Assembly (NCBI GenBank): GCA_942486035.1
Contig: CALNXK010000171.1
Coordinates: 237,001-301,000 of the forward strand
Source of the DNA: Porites lobata
Lineage: Eukaryota; Cnidaria; Anthozoa; Scleractinia; Poritidae
Length of the DNA stretch: 64,000 bases
Reading direction: 5' to 3'
The stretch's first letter is position 1; the number at the start of each line of letters is the position of its first letter. The notes below the pieces were generated by a model. It saw only the letters and a program-made list of their open reading frames with translations. It was not told the origin of the DNA and did no database searches. The position numbers were made by a program, and so were the translations under genes. Below, one piece after another: positions 1 to 11,183 of the stretch.

Positions 1-1
1 G

Positions 2-3000
2 ATGTCGCAGCTGCCCCCTCCAAATTTTGGAAACTTTCCGCCACCTTTCAACGCGAACGGTTTTCCATCGTGTCCAACGCTTGCCCAAGGAGCTGCTTTT
101 TCAATTTTTAGCAGACCACCGTTTCCTCCGCCAAGCTTTTCGCCAAGATTACCTTTTAACTCGTTTCCTGGTCCTCCATTTTGTCAGTTTAGGCCATCAG
201 TATGGCCGAATGGTAACTGTTTATCCAACCACGTGGCTCATCGCCATCAGCACCCTCCGTCGCCTCTGCAGCGTCCACCACATGCACAGGTTTCCAATTT
301 CCAGGTAGTGTCTAAAGTAACTGAATAGGTAGCCTGCATAGCTGGTGGTGTTGTTTCTTGCAAGTGCAAATGAGCAGCAAAGTTGCAAGGTGTGCCCTCT
401 TGTCAAACAAACCATCAACTATGCAGGCTAACAAATGGTTGTTAGCTCATGGGTAGCCTGTGTAAAATAATGGATACTCACAGGAAGTTTTTCATTTTAG
501 CTCATTACAGGGATTACACGTTCGGTCATAGTAGCTCATTGTAGGTCATTGTAGATCATTGCAGATCATTGTAGGTCATTCCTTGTTTTAGTAACCTACG
601 ATGTGCGACCACCTCTCATAAGCTACCACCTCCCATAAACAACCGCCAATCCAAAACACCAAAAGTTTCCTGGTCAAAGCCTCACAGTTGGAACCTCTAG
701 TAAAAAAACTAGTAAACATACTCTAGTAAGTGACCGCGACCACTTTTTGGGCCTGATGGTTAATGATTTCCATGGTTTTTAACCTCTTGTAAGCGACCAC
801 TGGACCCATTCTCTGATCTCTATGTGCGCTGTGTGCACTATGCTACTTAGAGTATACGAAGAACTTTAGTGACAACATGGAATTATACATGTCATAACTT
901 AGACATTGCATTCAATAAATTATCTTCCATAATTTTAAGTAGATGTACCTGGACCTCCTCTTGGAAAAGGCTCCCTATGATTCGATTCTTGTAATTTACC
1001 ACCTCCCGTAAGCGACCACTCAGTCTTTGCATTTTGGGTGGTTGCTTATGGGAGGTTTTACTGTAGTTGTAAGTGTGCCTATGATCTAGTGAAAATCAAA
1101 AACTGGAGTTGTAATGTGTAGTCTGGAATCAAAGTCAGGAGACCAGAAGGTTTCCATGTTATTCGGACTCTGCTTATGGCTCTATCATTTATGATCCAGC
1201 TAAGCTTGAAACAGATTAAGCAGCAGGATAAGTTCAATCACAATATTCATTCCTTTGCTTTGTGCTGGGTTTAGTGCTTTGGCCTCTGCTGGTAACTCCA
1301 GCAACCTAATCTTCACAAGATTGTAAGTGATGAAATGGTAAGCAGAAGCAGGATGCTGTTTCCACTGGATCATTATGCACTATGCTTCTCATGATCTTGA
1401 CTTCAACTCCAACACAAAGAGAAATTACCAGCATAAAGAGTTGCTTGAAGTATCTCTGCCTTCTGTGGTACTAAGCAAACCCACTCCCCAAAATCTGGTC
1501 CATGTTTTGTCGGTAAAATCCATTTTCAGGTTAAACATATTAAACCTAGTACTGTGATTCAGATTTTCCCTTGTTCCCCAGCACCAATTATTCATAAGAG
1601 ACAATGGAAATTCTGGTTTACCCGGAAAACAGAACTCACCTACAAAACATGTACGACCACTGGGCCTTTCTTTTAATATCTGTGCCCTTGTTGTTGAAGG
1701 TTGATATATGACTTTTACACCCTAAGGAGAAAAAAGGTCAAAGTACTGACACATTTTTATTCTCTTTTAGGGAAAAACAAGTAGAGCCCATGAAAAAGGT
1801 CAGAACTCTGTAGAAACTGAGTTCAGCTGTGATGCATGTCAAAAGCAGTTCACCAGCAAAGAGACATTAACTGCACATTTAGGAACACACATTCAGGTAT
1901 TGTTAAAGCAGTAGTATTACCCCTGAGAGATTTAGAGTCCCATTTGCGGCACATGTCAGATATGAATTTGTACCACATGACCAAGTTTTCCATTTACACG
2001 TCAGTTACTGTTCACTGTGACCACACAGAAATCGGTAGATTTACATTAAGCTGGTTGACTTCAAAATGTTAACAAACTGATTATGCCTTTTGCAGTGTAA
2101 TTATGAAGATTGTACATTCAAGGCAACAAGGAAAATGCTCAAACTACACTGGATACAGGTTTTGTACAAAAACTAAATATTAGCTAGAGAAGTGATAAAG
2201 TTTATATAATGATCAGCATGGTATATTGTTACAAATGATGTTAAATCTCCTGTTTCTAGGTACACGCACCAGGAAAAATGAGGATAAAACTGGATACACC
2301 AGAAGAAATAGCTAAATGGCGTGAAGAGAGAAAGAGGTTTGAGCAAAGATTAAATATATATTTTTTGAGAGACTGGGAGAGGAGTTCAAATTTTCCCAGC
2401 CTACTATCTATAAATTTCCTAAACAAAATTTACTGCTTTTACTGGGCACAGACCTCCCCAATGGGGAGGGCACAAATGGAACCGATAGGCCCTGTGTGTA
2501 AGATGCCCTCCTGACCAACCCCACCCTAACCTGCATTTGTAACAATACTTTCCGTCTTTACTGAGCATGGACCTCCCCGATGGGGAAGGCCCAAAAATGT
2601 GACTCATAGGTCCCATGTAGGGTGCCCTCCCCTCCCCACCCTAAGCTGCATTGCTTAACAGTATTTACCTCATTTTCACTGGGTTAAGACCGGCCCAATA
2701 AGAAGGACACAAATGCAACTTATAGGCCCAATGTAAGATGCCAATAGTCCGTAGGGTTGGTTGGTCATTGCCAGAGATTATTTTGTCCTTTGTGGCTTGT
2801 TAACATCTCACACAAGATTCAGATTGGGAAAAGTGTTGTGAGACAGGGCCTACGGTTTTATGTCCTTATCTGAGAAGCAAAGGGACCCTGATTGCTGGTT
2901 TTCTTGGCTACAGATCTAAGAAGTGTTCATCGTAGAGTCTCTCCCACTATAATACGGGCACAGTGAGATAGGTGGGGGGGAGGGGGTAACACTGTTTCTC

Positions 3001-6000
3001 TATTGTCTGTATTAAGGAGGTATAAGCCAGTGAATCTGGGACCTTTTCCTTTTTTTCCCCGCTAGGAAGTACCCTACTTTAGCTAATGTAGAGAAAAAGA
3101 AAGAAGAAGAAGCAAAGAGAAGAGCATCAGGGCAGGTTTTGAAGACCAAAAATTTTAGGTACAATGCAATTAATATCATGATTGTAATAAAATATTAGTG
3201 TTCATTTAGTGAAATTCCCTATCACATGACTGACAGTCTGTATTCAGAGAGAATCGGAATGCCTTCCTTAGGAGAAGGGATTAGCACAGTTGGTTAGTGC
3301 TTGGCCTTCTGTGTGAGATGCCCCGATTTCTATTCCCAAGTACAACCTCAAATACTCCTTTGGACTTCTTTCCTTTCTACGTAGCTGTAAGTAGCTTTAT
3401 ACCTGTAAAACGAAGCATTGATCAGTGGTGGATCCAGGGAAAGGGGCCTGGGGAGCCTGCCCCCCTTATTTTTAGGCCAAAATGAGTCCCAAAGGGCCAA
3501 AAAAATTTTTTTTGAGACTGCCCCCCTCACCTTATCTGAAGGTCTGAATCTGCCACTGCTGATGGAGAGGGTGGGTAAAATTGTTGGTCTCAGGTGTATT
3601 AAAAATAGACATAAAATAGACTCTTTACATTCTTTACCTCCTTTGATACCAGTGTTTAAGTAAACATGGACAGGATATCCTATGCTGTTTCAATCTTGTA
3701 CAGATGTATCATCACCATAACTTTGTCTGAGCAGGGTATTAGTTATTGCTTTATTTCATTTTATCTTTCAAGATATCATAGAGGTCGACAGCGTGGGCGA
3801 AGATCATCCCAGCAAGGTGGTCGCAATCATTTTAACAATCAAGGCCACCATGGCAGGGGAAAGGAGGACGTCAATAACAAAGAAATGTCTAAAAACCAGA
3901 CACAAAACAGTGAAGTAGCAGAGAGCAAAGATAGTGAAGGACATAACAGGTTGCAAAATGGCAGTGATCCACTCTCATTTGTACTTGCCAATTCACATGA
4001 TGAGGAAGAATCTGGTAAGTCCATGTAGAATGGAATAAGTTTTTCAACATGTATGTTTAGTTCTTATTTATTTAATCACTTCTACCATATGATGCAAAAC
4101 ACACAACGGAGCGGGGCTCCAATTTAAGGGTGTCCTTACAGATAACCCACCCAGCCCAGGAAAGGTTGACCACACCACCCGGGTCTACGTCCCCTACTCT
4201 TTTCAAACAGTGGTGTAGGTTCTTTTATGTCCCACAAGAACAAATCAGGGAAAGTGCTGTGAGACCGGACATGCAGTTTTTCATCCTTATCCAAGAAGAC
4301 TAGAAAGTCTAACCATTTGCAGATCTGATTACAAAGGCAGCACTTTCTCCTCAGTCATTTTAAGACCCTGAGTGTTGGTCCAGCTGGGATTTGAACCCAC
4401 GACCTCCCACTCAGCAGACCGGTGCTCTCCCAACTGAGCTAACCAGGCAATGGTTAGCAACAAAACACATTAATTATTTTTGTTAAATTTGTTAGTGTCC
4501 TCAATTAGCAAGTCTTTTGATACATTTTTTGGAGTTGCCCAATCTATTTGTGATTTGAGGTTTTATGCTTTAGTATCAAACTTTATCATCTGCCACTGTA
4601 TAGAAAGGAATCCCTATAGAAATCACAATCTTTTAAACAGATACTAGTACTTGATGGATGGATATAAAAACTGTTCAGACAGATGTCACAACTGTTCGAA
4701 ATGTTTTATGAAACCAAGTTGAACAGATTGTGAAAGCCTTTTATTTTTTTGTTTTAGATTCAGAAACTGGAAATCAAGACAAAAGAAAATGTCCCAGTAC
4801 TACTCAAGAAACGACGCCTAATAAAGCACCTGTGCAAGTTTCAGCTCTGAATTGTTTGTGCTCAGCATATGCTAGTGATTCTGATGATAATGAAGAAATA
4901 TCAGGTACAAATGATCAAAAAATATAATTGAGCTTGTGGTGTTTCAACCAGATAAGGTTATTGTTCAGCTGATGATGATAATGATGATGATAGTGTTTTA
5001 ATACTTTCTGGTTCTCACTTCTCTAGCAACAGAAATAAACAACAATAAGGAAACCAACTGCACCAACTATGAAAACATCCCCGAGAAATCTTGTTCAAAT
5101 GAAGTGAATTCAAGACACAACATAGATAGTACAAATGAAACCAGAGTGGACACTAACAGCAAGAAAAACAGTAAATCGCGAAGAGGTCATAGGGGGAAAA
5201 GGAAAACAAACTCTAAGGTGAGATCATGCCTGTCAAACATCACTGAGCGGATTTTGACCAACTGAAAATGACTCTCTCTTGCTGTAAGTAATGTATCAAA
5301 TGTGAGAAAAAGTTTTTAATCCAGTATCCTGATAATATAGGCTTGAAGAACTTAAACACTGCCAAGTTTATTTAAAACCGACTGCTAGGTGTGTAGAAAT
5401 GGGATGAAACACTGTGTAAAGGAAAATATTGCTTTTTAAATGGTAAATAACTCTTCAAGAAATTCAAAGCTAAAATTTGCAAAATTGGTAAAAACCTTCA
5501 TTTTCATTCATTTTTTAATGGGTTACTTAGAGAACTTTATTTTAAAATAGGTAGGAAGGAAAGCCCGAGTCATGTGTCAATATAACCTGAGATCAGGCGT
5601 TTTTTTTTTTTTTTTTTTGCTTCTTTGTTTCTTTGACTCAAGAGGGAAAAAAAAATAACGCCTGATACATTCATTTAACAAGCCATTAACCGCCCCCTAA
5701 TTTACATAGTCTAACGTCTTCTTGACCTGTCATGTTATTAGCCAATACCAGGTTTCTGAAGGAGGAATTAAAGTCAGGTCAAGATTCCATTCATGAATTG
5801 ATTATTTGAAAAGTGAACCCGTTTGTCGCTTCTGTAACTTGCAGCCGGTATCAAATTGCATTCAAATGATCTGTGAATTTTTGACTGCAACCTTTTAGTA
5901 TACGTTGAGATGGAAAATATTTCAATGGGTGAAATTTCTATTTAGGCATTCTTCAAATTCAAATTCAAGACATTTTATAGTGAACTCGCGTGTGTATTCA

Positions 6001-6501
6001 CTGCTCATGACGCAAGCAAAAATGCAGACTGAAATCAACAACAACTAACGGATGGCGGCATTTTGGCCAATCGGAACAGCGCAAATCATCCGTATTGTTT
6101 CCAATCCAATCAGAAAAAAGTCCAGATTCTGGCTTTTTTACTTGTGATCCGACAAAGAAATGTATCATGCCCTCTTCCCGTGAAAGACTTTAAGGGATAA
6201 TAGGGAGATCGAGAGCATGATCTCAGGCTAGTGTCAATAGAATGTTATTGTTTTAAAAGATACATGCAGAAGCAAGAAAAAATACTATATATTTATACAT
6301 ATTTTTATTGGTTGTTTGTTTGTTTTTGCTTTTCATATTTAGGTTGACTCCAAATCACCGAGTATAAGGAAATCAACTCTTTTAGAAAAGCTTTTGGCCC
6401 CAGAAATCCGCCATGAGAGGAATGTCATTCTACAGTGCTTGCGGCACATCGTCAAAAAGAACTTCTTTGGTGCAGGAGACACCATGTCAGCAACTGATTA
6501 G
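2..6501 (+). CDS. NUFIP1: NUFIP1, nuclear FMR1-interacting protein 1 homologue (9 coding exons, 466 aa)
   Basis: Exons: 2-304, 1771-1896, 2096-2158, 2260-2336, 3066-3158, 3773-4014, 4758-4904, 5027-5217 and 6343-6501; phases are continuous and the stop is at 6499-6501. The protein starts with a Pro/Phe/Asn-rich segment. A C2H2 zinc finger follows (FSCDACQKQF...HLGTHIQ), then a second Cys pair with a distal His (CNYEDCTF...LHWIQVH). The best match to the family is the stretch around DTPEEIAKWREERKRKYPTL, the NUFIP PEP region that binds SNU13/15.5K. A basic RGRQRGRR segment and an acidic linker follow. The C-terminus (LLAPEIRHERNVILQCLRHI) matches the family's ZNHIT3-binding tail. In known animals NUFIP1 links the R2TP/HSP90 machinery to box C/D snoRNP assembly in the nucleus, and it is also reported as a ribophagy receptor. 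Length is close to the human protein (about 495 aa). The ATG lies at base 2, so an earlier start outside the window cannot be excluded. Confidence 0.93.
330..430. mobile_element. Short inverted-repeat element in NUFIP1 intron 1
   Basis: A perfect 12-bp terminal inverted repeat TAGCCTGCATAG / CTATGCAGGCTA bounds 101 bp. The ends match the TAGCCTG family seen elsewhere in the window, but the flanking 9-mers do not match, so no target duplication supports it. The rest of intron 1 (305-1770) holds scattered imperfect short repeats and nothing else I recognise. Confidence 0.55.
2434..2743. repeat. Tandem array of about 2.6 units of roughly 117-120 bp in NUFIP1 intron 4
   Basis: Three successive units carry the same landmarks: a GACCTCCCC.ATGGGGA motif, then ATAGG(C/T)CC, then a GATGCCCTCC/GGTGCCCTCC block, then CCACCCTAA and CTGCATT. 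Units start near 2434, 2555 and 2671, and the third is the most diverged and cut short. Confidence 0.75.
2800..2945 (-). repeat. Decayed tail of a tRNA-derived SINE
   Basis: The stretch around GTGTTGTGAGACAGGG, the following ATGTCCTTATC(T)GAGAAG and a CAGATCTAAGAAG block align in the same order with the tail of the better-preserved SINE at 4090-4448. The tRNA-like head is not recognisable here. Confidence 0.45.
3271..3420 (+). repeat. tRNA-like SINE fragment in NUFIP1 intron 5
   Basis: An A-box-like TTAGCACAGTTGG (3281-3293) is followed at the right distance by a B-box-like GATTTCTATTCCC (3325-3337). The arms do not fold into a good tRNA, so this is a SINE relic rather than a tRNA gene. Confidence 0.5.
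3423..3558. mobile_element. MITE with CAGTGGTGGATCCAG ends
   Basis: The left end CAGTGGTGGATCCAG pairs with the right end CTGAATCTGCCACTG (two mismatches), bounding 136 bp. The CAGTGGCGGATCCAG-like terminus resembles widespread hAT-type non-autonomous elements. I could not find a clean 8-bp duplication. Confidence 0.6.
4088..4448 (-). repeat. tRNA-derived SINE in NUFIP1 intron 6
   Basis: On the minus strand the head (from 4448) has a perfect A box TAGCTCAGTTGG (4441-4430) and B box GGTTCAAATCC (4397-4387) in a tRNA-like cloverleaf order. A unique tail of about 280 bp follows, with GTGCTGCCTTTGTAATCAG and a run through CACAGCACTTTCCCTGATT. The acceptor arm is imperfect. The tail repeats at 2800-2945, which shows it is an interspersed element and not a tRNA gene. 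Confidence 0.75.
5583..6230. mobile_element. 648-bp inverted-repeat element with 9-bp target duplication (NUFIP1 intron 8)
   Basis: Terminal repeats TAACCTGAGATCA (5583-5595) and TGATCTCAGGCTA (6218-6230) match with one difference. The exact 9-mer GTGTCAATA flanks both sides (5574-5582 and 6231-6239). No transposase reading frame is present, so it is non-autonomous. Termini and duplication length group it with the TAGCCTG elements at 7947, 19148, 41844 and 57697. A 9-bp duplication is typical of Mutator-like transposons; that superfamily assignment is an inference. Confidence 0.85.
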
Positions 6502-6609
6502 CAATGGAGTCTACAATAAGACTATTATTATTTTGGCCATCCTGTGATGCCCTTAATACACTGAAGTTAGCGACACAGTCCTTTCAAGATCCATACTGAA
6601 AGAAAATGC

Positions 6610-6615
6610 AATAAA
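6610..6615 (+). other. Poly(A) signal of NUFIP1
   Basis: An AATAAA hexamer lies about 109 bases after the NUFIP1 stop codon, at a normal distance for a short 3' UTR. Confidence 0.7.
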
Positions 6616-7443
6616 TCATGTTTTGTTGAAATATTGTCTGCCAGTGATCTTGCTGGCAGTAAAAAAAATTGCCCACATCTCACACTTAAACTTGCTCGGT
6701 ATACCTTGCTTATTTATTGTTGCATTCCTTGTTTTATGCATTACCGAAGACTGTTGGCTCATCTCTACTCTCCCCCTAACCCCTCCCCCCCACAAAAAAG
6801 CTAATATATTCTAAGAAATCAACAACAGCTGGAAATTATGTTGAAATTTTAATTGAATGTAAAGTTACTTTAAGAAACAAATGATGAAAAAAAATAGGAA
6901 ATTCTGCAAATCTTGTTGCTGGCTACAATAAATATTTTCTTTTTACAGTGTTATAAGTGAGAACAGTACAGAATAAAAAAAAAATGTCTTGCAGATGGAG
7001 TTCGAGTTTGTTGGCAATGGTATCACAAAGGTGGAATGGCGGACTTTTGTGTTGAAAATCAGTATGTGGGGATCTATGCATCTACTGTCACCATTTTATA
7101 TCCACTCCCATGGGAATATGTTTGCATCATCCTAACGATCCAAACTAGGAAGACGACCTCCACCAGTATAGTATATAGTATTTAAGTATTTTGCCTGTTT
7201 TTTTAAAAAGAATGTCCCCAGACAATACCCACGTTCGACAGATTAAAATGAATTATTCTAACATGACTTTGAGGCTTTAGGCTCAAAATCTTAAGAATTG
7301 CCAGAAATTCTCGGGAATTATAGTCTTGCTAACACTTAACTCACGACTCCATTGTCTCGCAATTCCCAGAAGAGAATTGAGCACAAAGAAAACCAAACCA
7401 AATATATAAAAATGACCAGAAAACCTTGGAGTCATGTAATAAT
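6616..7443. other. Convergent spacer between NUFIP1 and NCBP2
   Basis: AT-rich spacer between the facing 3' ends. I see no gene, clear repeat or RNA signature in it. The two transcripts may overlap at their tails, because the poly(A) signals face each other across only about 830 bp. Confidence 0.5.
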
Positions 7444-7449
7444 TTTAAT
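7444..7449 (-). other. Poly(A) signal of NCBP2
   Basis: ATTAAA on the minus strand, about 67 bases beyond the NCBP2 stop codon. Confidence 0.5.
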
Positions 7450-7515
7450 ATATTGAATGTGGGCTATTCTTTGCTGAGCCAGACAAATATCCTTTCTTCT
7501 GTACAGAATGTCAGC

Positions 7516-10408
7516 TCAACGCTTTGAATAAGCAACAGGTGGGCTTGAAATGACTCCTGCACCCTGCTGTTGGGTGTTAGCTTTTTTGCCATATCCTCCT
7601 CTACCGGGATCATAATCACTTCTGTACTCATCTCGTACCTGAAATTTAAAGACCATCATCAGTCTCACCATCAACCATCACTATATTGTTGCTATTTTCA
7701 TAGTCAGGGCAGCCACTTAGTTTTCAAGTTGCCAGGTACATTATAATAAGCAGGGAATTGAGCAGTTGAGTTCTATTTTCCATTTGATTCCAATGAAAGT
7801 AGCCAGGGATCATGCAATTAGCAGTGGGGAGAATCCCCAACCCCCAGCTGAAAGTTGACCATTTATATACTTAATTATGTTGTGGACAAAAAATTATTTG
7901 ATTATCCTATACAGCTCCTTATACTAATTGGTCAACAGTACTATCATAGCCTGTTCCAGGCTCTAAGATAGTGATGAAAAGTCGTTCAGTTAAAAGGAAT
8001 GCGAAAAACGCATGGAACCTGGGGAGAGACAGGGCACCACCCCCTTTCCCAAGGCGCGCACATCTTATTTTCGCTTTGCTTATTTAAATACGTCCCCACC
8101 ATACTGTCTGAGAGCCTGGGACAGGCTAGTACTATCACTGTTCAATATCATTACTAAACAAATAACTGTTGACCATTGATACATGTCCTAGTTATCATTA
8201 TCATTTACCATGATTGTCATCATCATTAATAGTACCACTGCCATTAACACTTTTGTCAATAACAAGATCATTATCTTTACAAACAACAGCTGCATGTGAC
8301 CATCAGTACAGTCAGCCACCAAAATCATCACAAACAGTTTTCCATCAACATCATTACTATGGCAATTATCTTCATGGTGTTGGTCCTGCTTGTTACGTAA
8401 ACAACCTCTTTTGCACTTACTTGCCCTCCACTCCTGCCTCTTCCATACTGGCGTCCCTCGACAAAGCCTGCATCCCAGTCCGTGCGTATGATCCTGTCAT
8501 CTAGTCTTGTACCATTTATGTACCACACTGCGTTCCAAGCATCCTCGCGTGTATAGTATCTATGTTGTAGCTAAAGTTTGCAGTTTTTATCAGAATCAAG
8601 AACTACGGGATTTAAAGTTCAGGGTATCTCCCGGCATAGTAAATCGAACGTTCGAAAATCGAACTCAATTGAACTCAATCCGTGGATTGAGTTCGGCAAT
8701 CGAACGAAATCGAACACTACACTTTCAGTGAGTTCGATTTCCGAACAAATCGAATTCAATCGAACAAATCGAACTCAATCGAGCTCAATCCGTCTGATTG
8801 TGTTCGATTGAGTTCGGAAACCGAACTCAATCGAACACAATTAAATGGATTTCATTCGATTGGCTCTGGTGAACCTATACAAAGCAAGCCCAAAGCAAGC
8901 CCGTCAAAGCAAGTTTTTCTTGCGCTTTTTTTACTATTTATTCACGAGTTCCTTTACAGTATACATTCAATGCTTCGGCTCGCCTTGTTGAAAACTTTAG
9001 GATAATTGGGACATTGATACCACCTCCTCTTTGCCAGCGACCTTTAGGATCATCAAATGGTGGCCCACAGACCCTACTAAAGGTGAAAAGTATGCATAAG
9101 TTTTGCTTCCCCTGTTTTTCATAAGGGTTGCACAATATTAACTACTTGAGGCAAATTAATATATTCGCGAATCCCTTACAAACATCTTCACTTACCAAGT
9201 TATCGAAGCATTTACAGGCCACAGGGAAGCAACCAGTTCACGTTGAAGGTGACCTAATTGTCCGCGCTCGTTTGCAATTCGGAATTAAGGCACGGCCTTT
9301 CTCGCCTATTTTCTTTAAAACCCTGAAAACTTTGCCATCCTTGACATCAAAGCGGCATTCCTAGTAGCCTTTGACTATACATTTGAAGCTTACGATCCAA
9401 AACGCATCTGAAGCCATTTCTGCGGAATTTCTTCGTTTACGAAAAACACGTGTGCTACACTCAGGGCTGAAGTAGCTCGAGCTTCTAAGATCTGGTAATG
9501 GATTTTCAACGTCTGTTTTACATAAATCACGAGTTCGAAAATCGAACGTTCGATTGGGTTTGATTGATTTTTTTTTTCGGTGAGTTCGATTTCGTTCGAT
9601 AGCCGAACTCAATCGAACTCAATCCAACGATTGAGTTCGATTGAGTTCGATTTAGTTCGATTGAAATTTAGTTCGATTGGGTTCGATTTACTATGCCGGG
9701 GGGTATCTGAAACCAACCCACAGAAAACCTTTTTTCACTGGAACGAAATCCAAGCAAGATCAGCTTTTTTTTTTTGGCAAGATTTTCGTAAAACCCCATA
9801 CACTACTAATGCATGCAACAATTTCATGCTATATTACATAAATAAGCTTAGTTAATATGAATAGAGCCGAAACATGAAAATACATAATAAATGTATGGGG
9901 TTGGAAGAAAATAATAATATGCATTACTTGTTATGGCGCTAATTAACAAACAGTACAGGATCAAATGCGCATTACACTAAAAACTACAACTGATAAAACT
10001 GACTAAAATTAATAATGATACTCGATTTAAAAGAGCGAAGAAAAAACTTTGCATCCGGGGGACCAGGTTAATCATCTCGACAGCAAAGGATACTCAACGA
10101 AACAGAATCCACAAGGAGTCTTTTTCATCTTATCTAGTCCCATAATGATCCTTTTTAGGTCCCCAGCTCGCGAGAATAACTCGTAGATCTGTTCTTCCGT
10201 TGTGTAAAACGACAAATTTCCCACGTACAATGTCGAACTCGTTTCCAACTTTTTTTCTAACTCGTCGCGAGTGCCCTAAAAACCGGGTAAGCAAAACAAA
10301 GATCGTTAGGCCTTGAAACAGTAGTTTGTTTAACAGTGTAAATTTGAAGATCAAAGGGAAAATAATCACTCTGAACTGCTGGTCGCGATAGGCGCTGAGG
10401 TCCGCCAT
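7516..10408 (-). CDS. NCBP2: NCBP2 (CBP20), nuclear cap-binding complex small subunit (4 coding exons, 160 aa)
   Basis: Exons on the minus strand: 10408-10370, 10275-10094, 8559-8421 and 7638-7516; phases match and the stop is at 7518-7516. With NCBP1 it forms the nuclear complex that binds the m7G cap of new RNA polymerase II transcripts, serving splicing, 3' processing and export. The RRM is clear: RNP2 is LYVGNL (about residues 29-34) and RNP1 is GFCFVEY. The tail INGTRLDDRIIRTDWDAGF..GRQYGRGRSGGQVRDEYR is the invariant family signature. The two cap-stacking tyrosines are kept as Y7 and Y30, spaced 23 apart as in human Tyr20/Tyr43. The N-terminus is about 13 residues shorter than human and the C-tail (after GGYGK) is longer and Gln/Ser-rich. 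Intron 2 is inflated by the foldback transposon at 8630-9700. Confidence 0.96.
7947..8128. mobile_element. 182-bp MITE with 9-bp target duplication (NCBP2 intron 3)
   Basis: Ends TAGCCTGTTCCAGGCTCT (7947-7964) and AGAGCCTGGGACAGGCTA (8111-8128) are 18-bp inverted repeats with one mismatch. GTACTATCA is exactly duplicated at 7938-7946 and 8129-8137. Confidence 0.9.
8630..9700. mobile_element. 1071-bp foldback element with 8-bp target duplication (NCBP2 intron 2)
   Basis: The element begins CCCGGCATAGTAAATCGAAC and ends with its exact reverse complement; GGGTATCT is duplicated at 8622-8629 and 9701-9708. Both arms (about 8640-8845 and 9530-9690) are built from short degenerate units of the GAACTCAATC / GATTGAGTTC type, in both orientations. 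The middle (about 8870-9520) is unique sequence without a recognisable transposase. An 8-bp duplication fits hAT-like transposition, which is inferred. Confidence 0.88.
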
Positions 10409-11183
10409 TTTGCTCTGCAAACAAAAACCATTCAGCTGTTGTTCATATATGACGTAGAAACCGTTTTGGATAGTAAACCACTGATCCAGTTTGATACAGG
10501 CGCGTTTTTCCGTCGATTGTTCTTCAGTTTGATCGTACTTTGACAGCCCAGATCTTGGAAATTTCTGCAAAAAAAAGAGAATTCCCCTAGAAATGAAAAT
10601 GTTTTTTTACAATTCATTTGAGCTCTGTTTTAAACGTCACCTGACATATTTTCAGGGGGAAAACAGTAAATATTTGTACCGTGGTTCGATTTCATGTTTT
10701 TCATATCATACTGTATTTCACTTGCTACATTATTAAATAAGTTAAATAATGAGACACAAAACTCTGATAAGGAGACAGTGAATCTCACAAAGGATCTCTT
10801 GAGGAAGCCGGTGGCGTTTTGTTTTGATTGCTCCTAATAAATAATGCAAAACTTAAGGGCAAATGTAATTTAAACCTAATTTCATCGTTCTTCGGGTTGC
10901 CTAAATCTGCTTTACCAATGAAAACCTAAAGAAACTGTTTTTTAAAAAGACGAGAAGGGACCTTTCATACAAAAAATTTTTTCTCTCGATCTCGGGGAAA
11001 AGCCTTCATTTTTGGCGGGAATGTTTTGACCAATCACACGCTTCAAATAACGTCATTTGCATTTGAGCCCCATGTTTGTTGTCAATTGATAACTGGAATA
11101 TCTGGTTTTGGCGGATTGAATTTTGTTATTTCACTCCTTCTTTTCTTGAAAGAAGAGAATTCTTCAGTAGGGAAATAACTGCC
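10409..11183. promoter_or_regulatory. Divergent promoter region of NCBP2 and the channel homologue
   Basis: About 775 bp separates two start codons that point away from each other, so both promoters should lie here. I see no convincing TATA box. Near 11030-11060 there is CCAATCACACG and a CGTCA half-site (AACGTCATTTG). Any regulatory role is inferred from position only. Confidence 0.4.

Noticed and set aside
4371..4448. A tRNA gene on the minus strand
   Set aside because: A and B boxes are perfect but the acceptor arm does not pair well and a 280-bp tail follows that recurs elsewhere. It is the head of a SINE.
10130..10570. One continuous 146-residue protein over NCBP2 exons 1 and 2
   Set aside because: It reads through the intron and shifts out of the RRM frame. 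The spliced reading gives the exact cap-binding protein.
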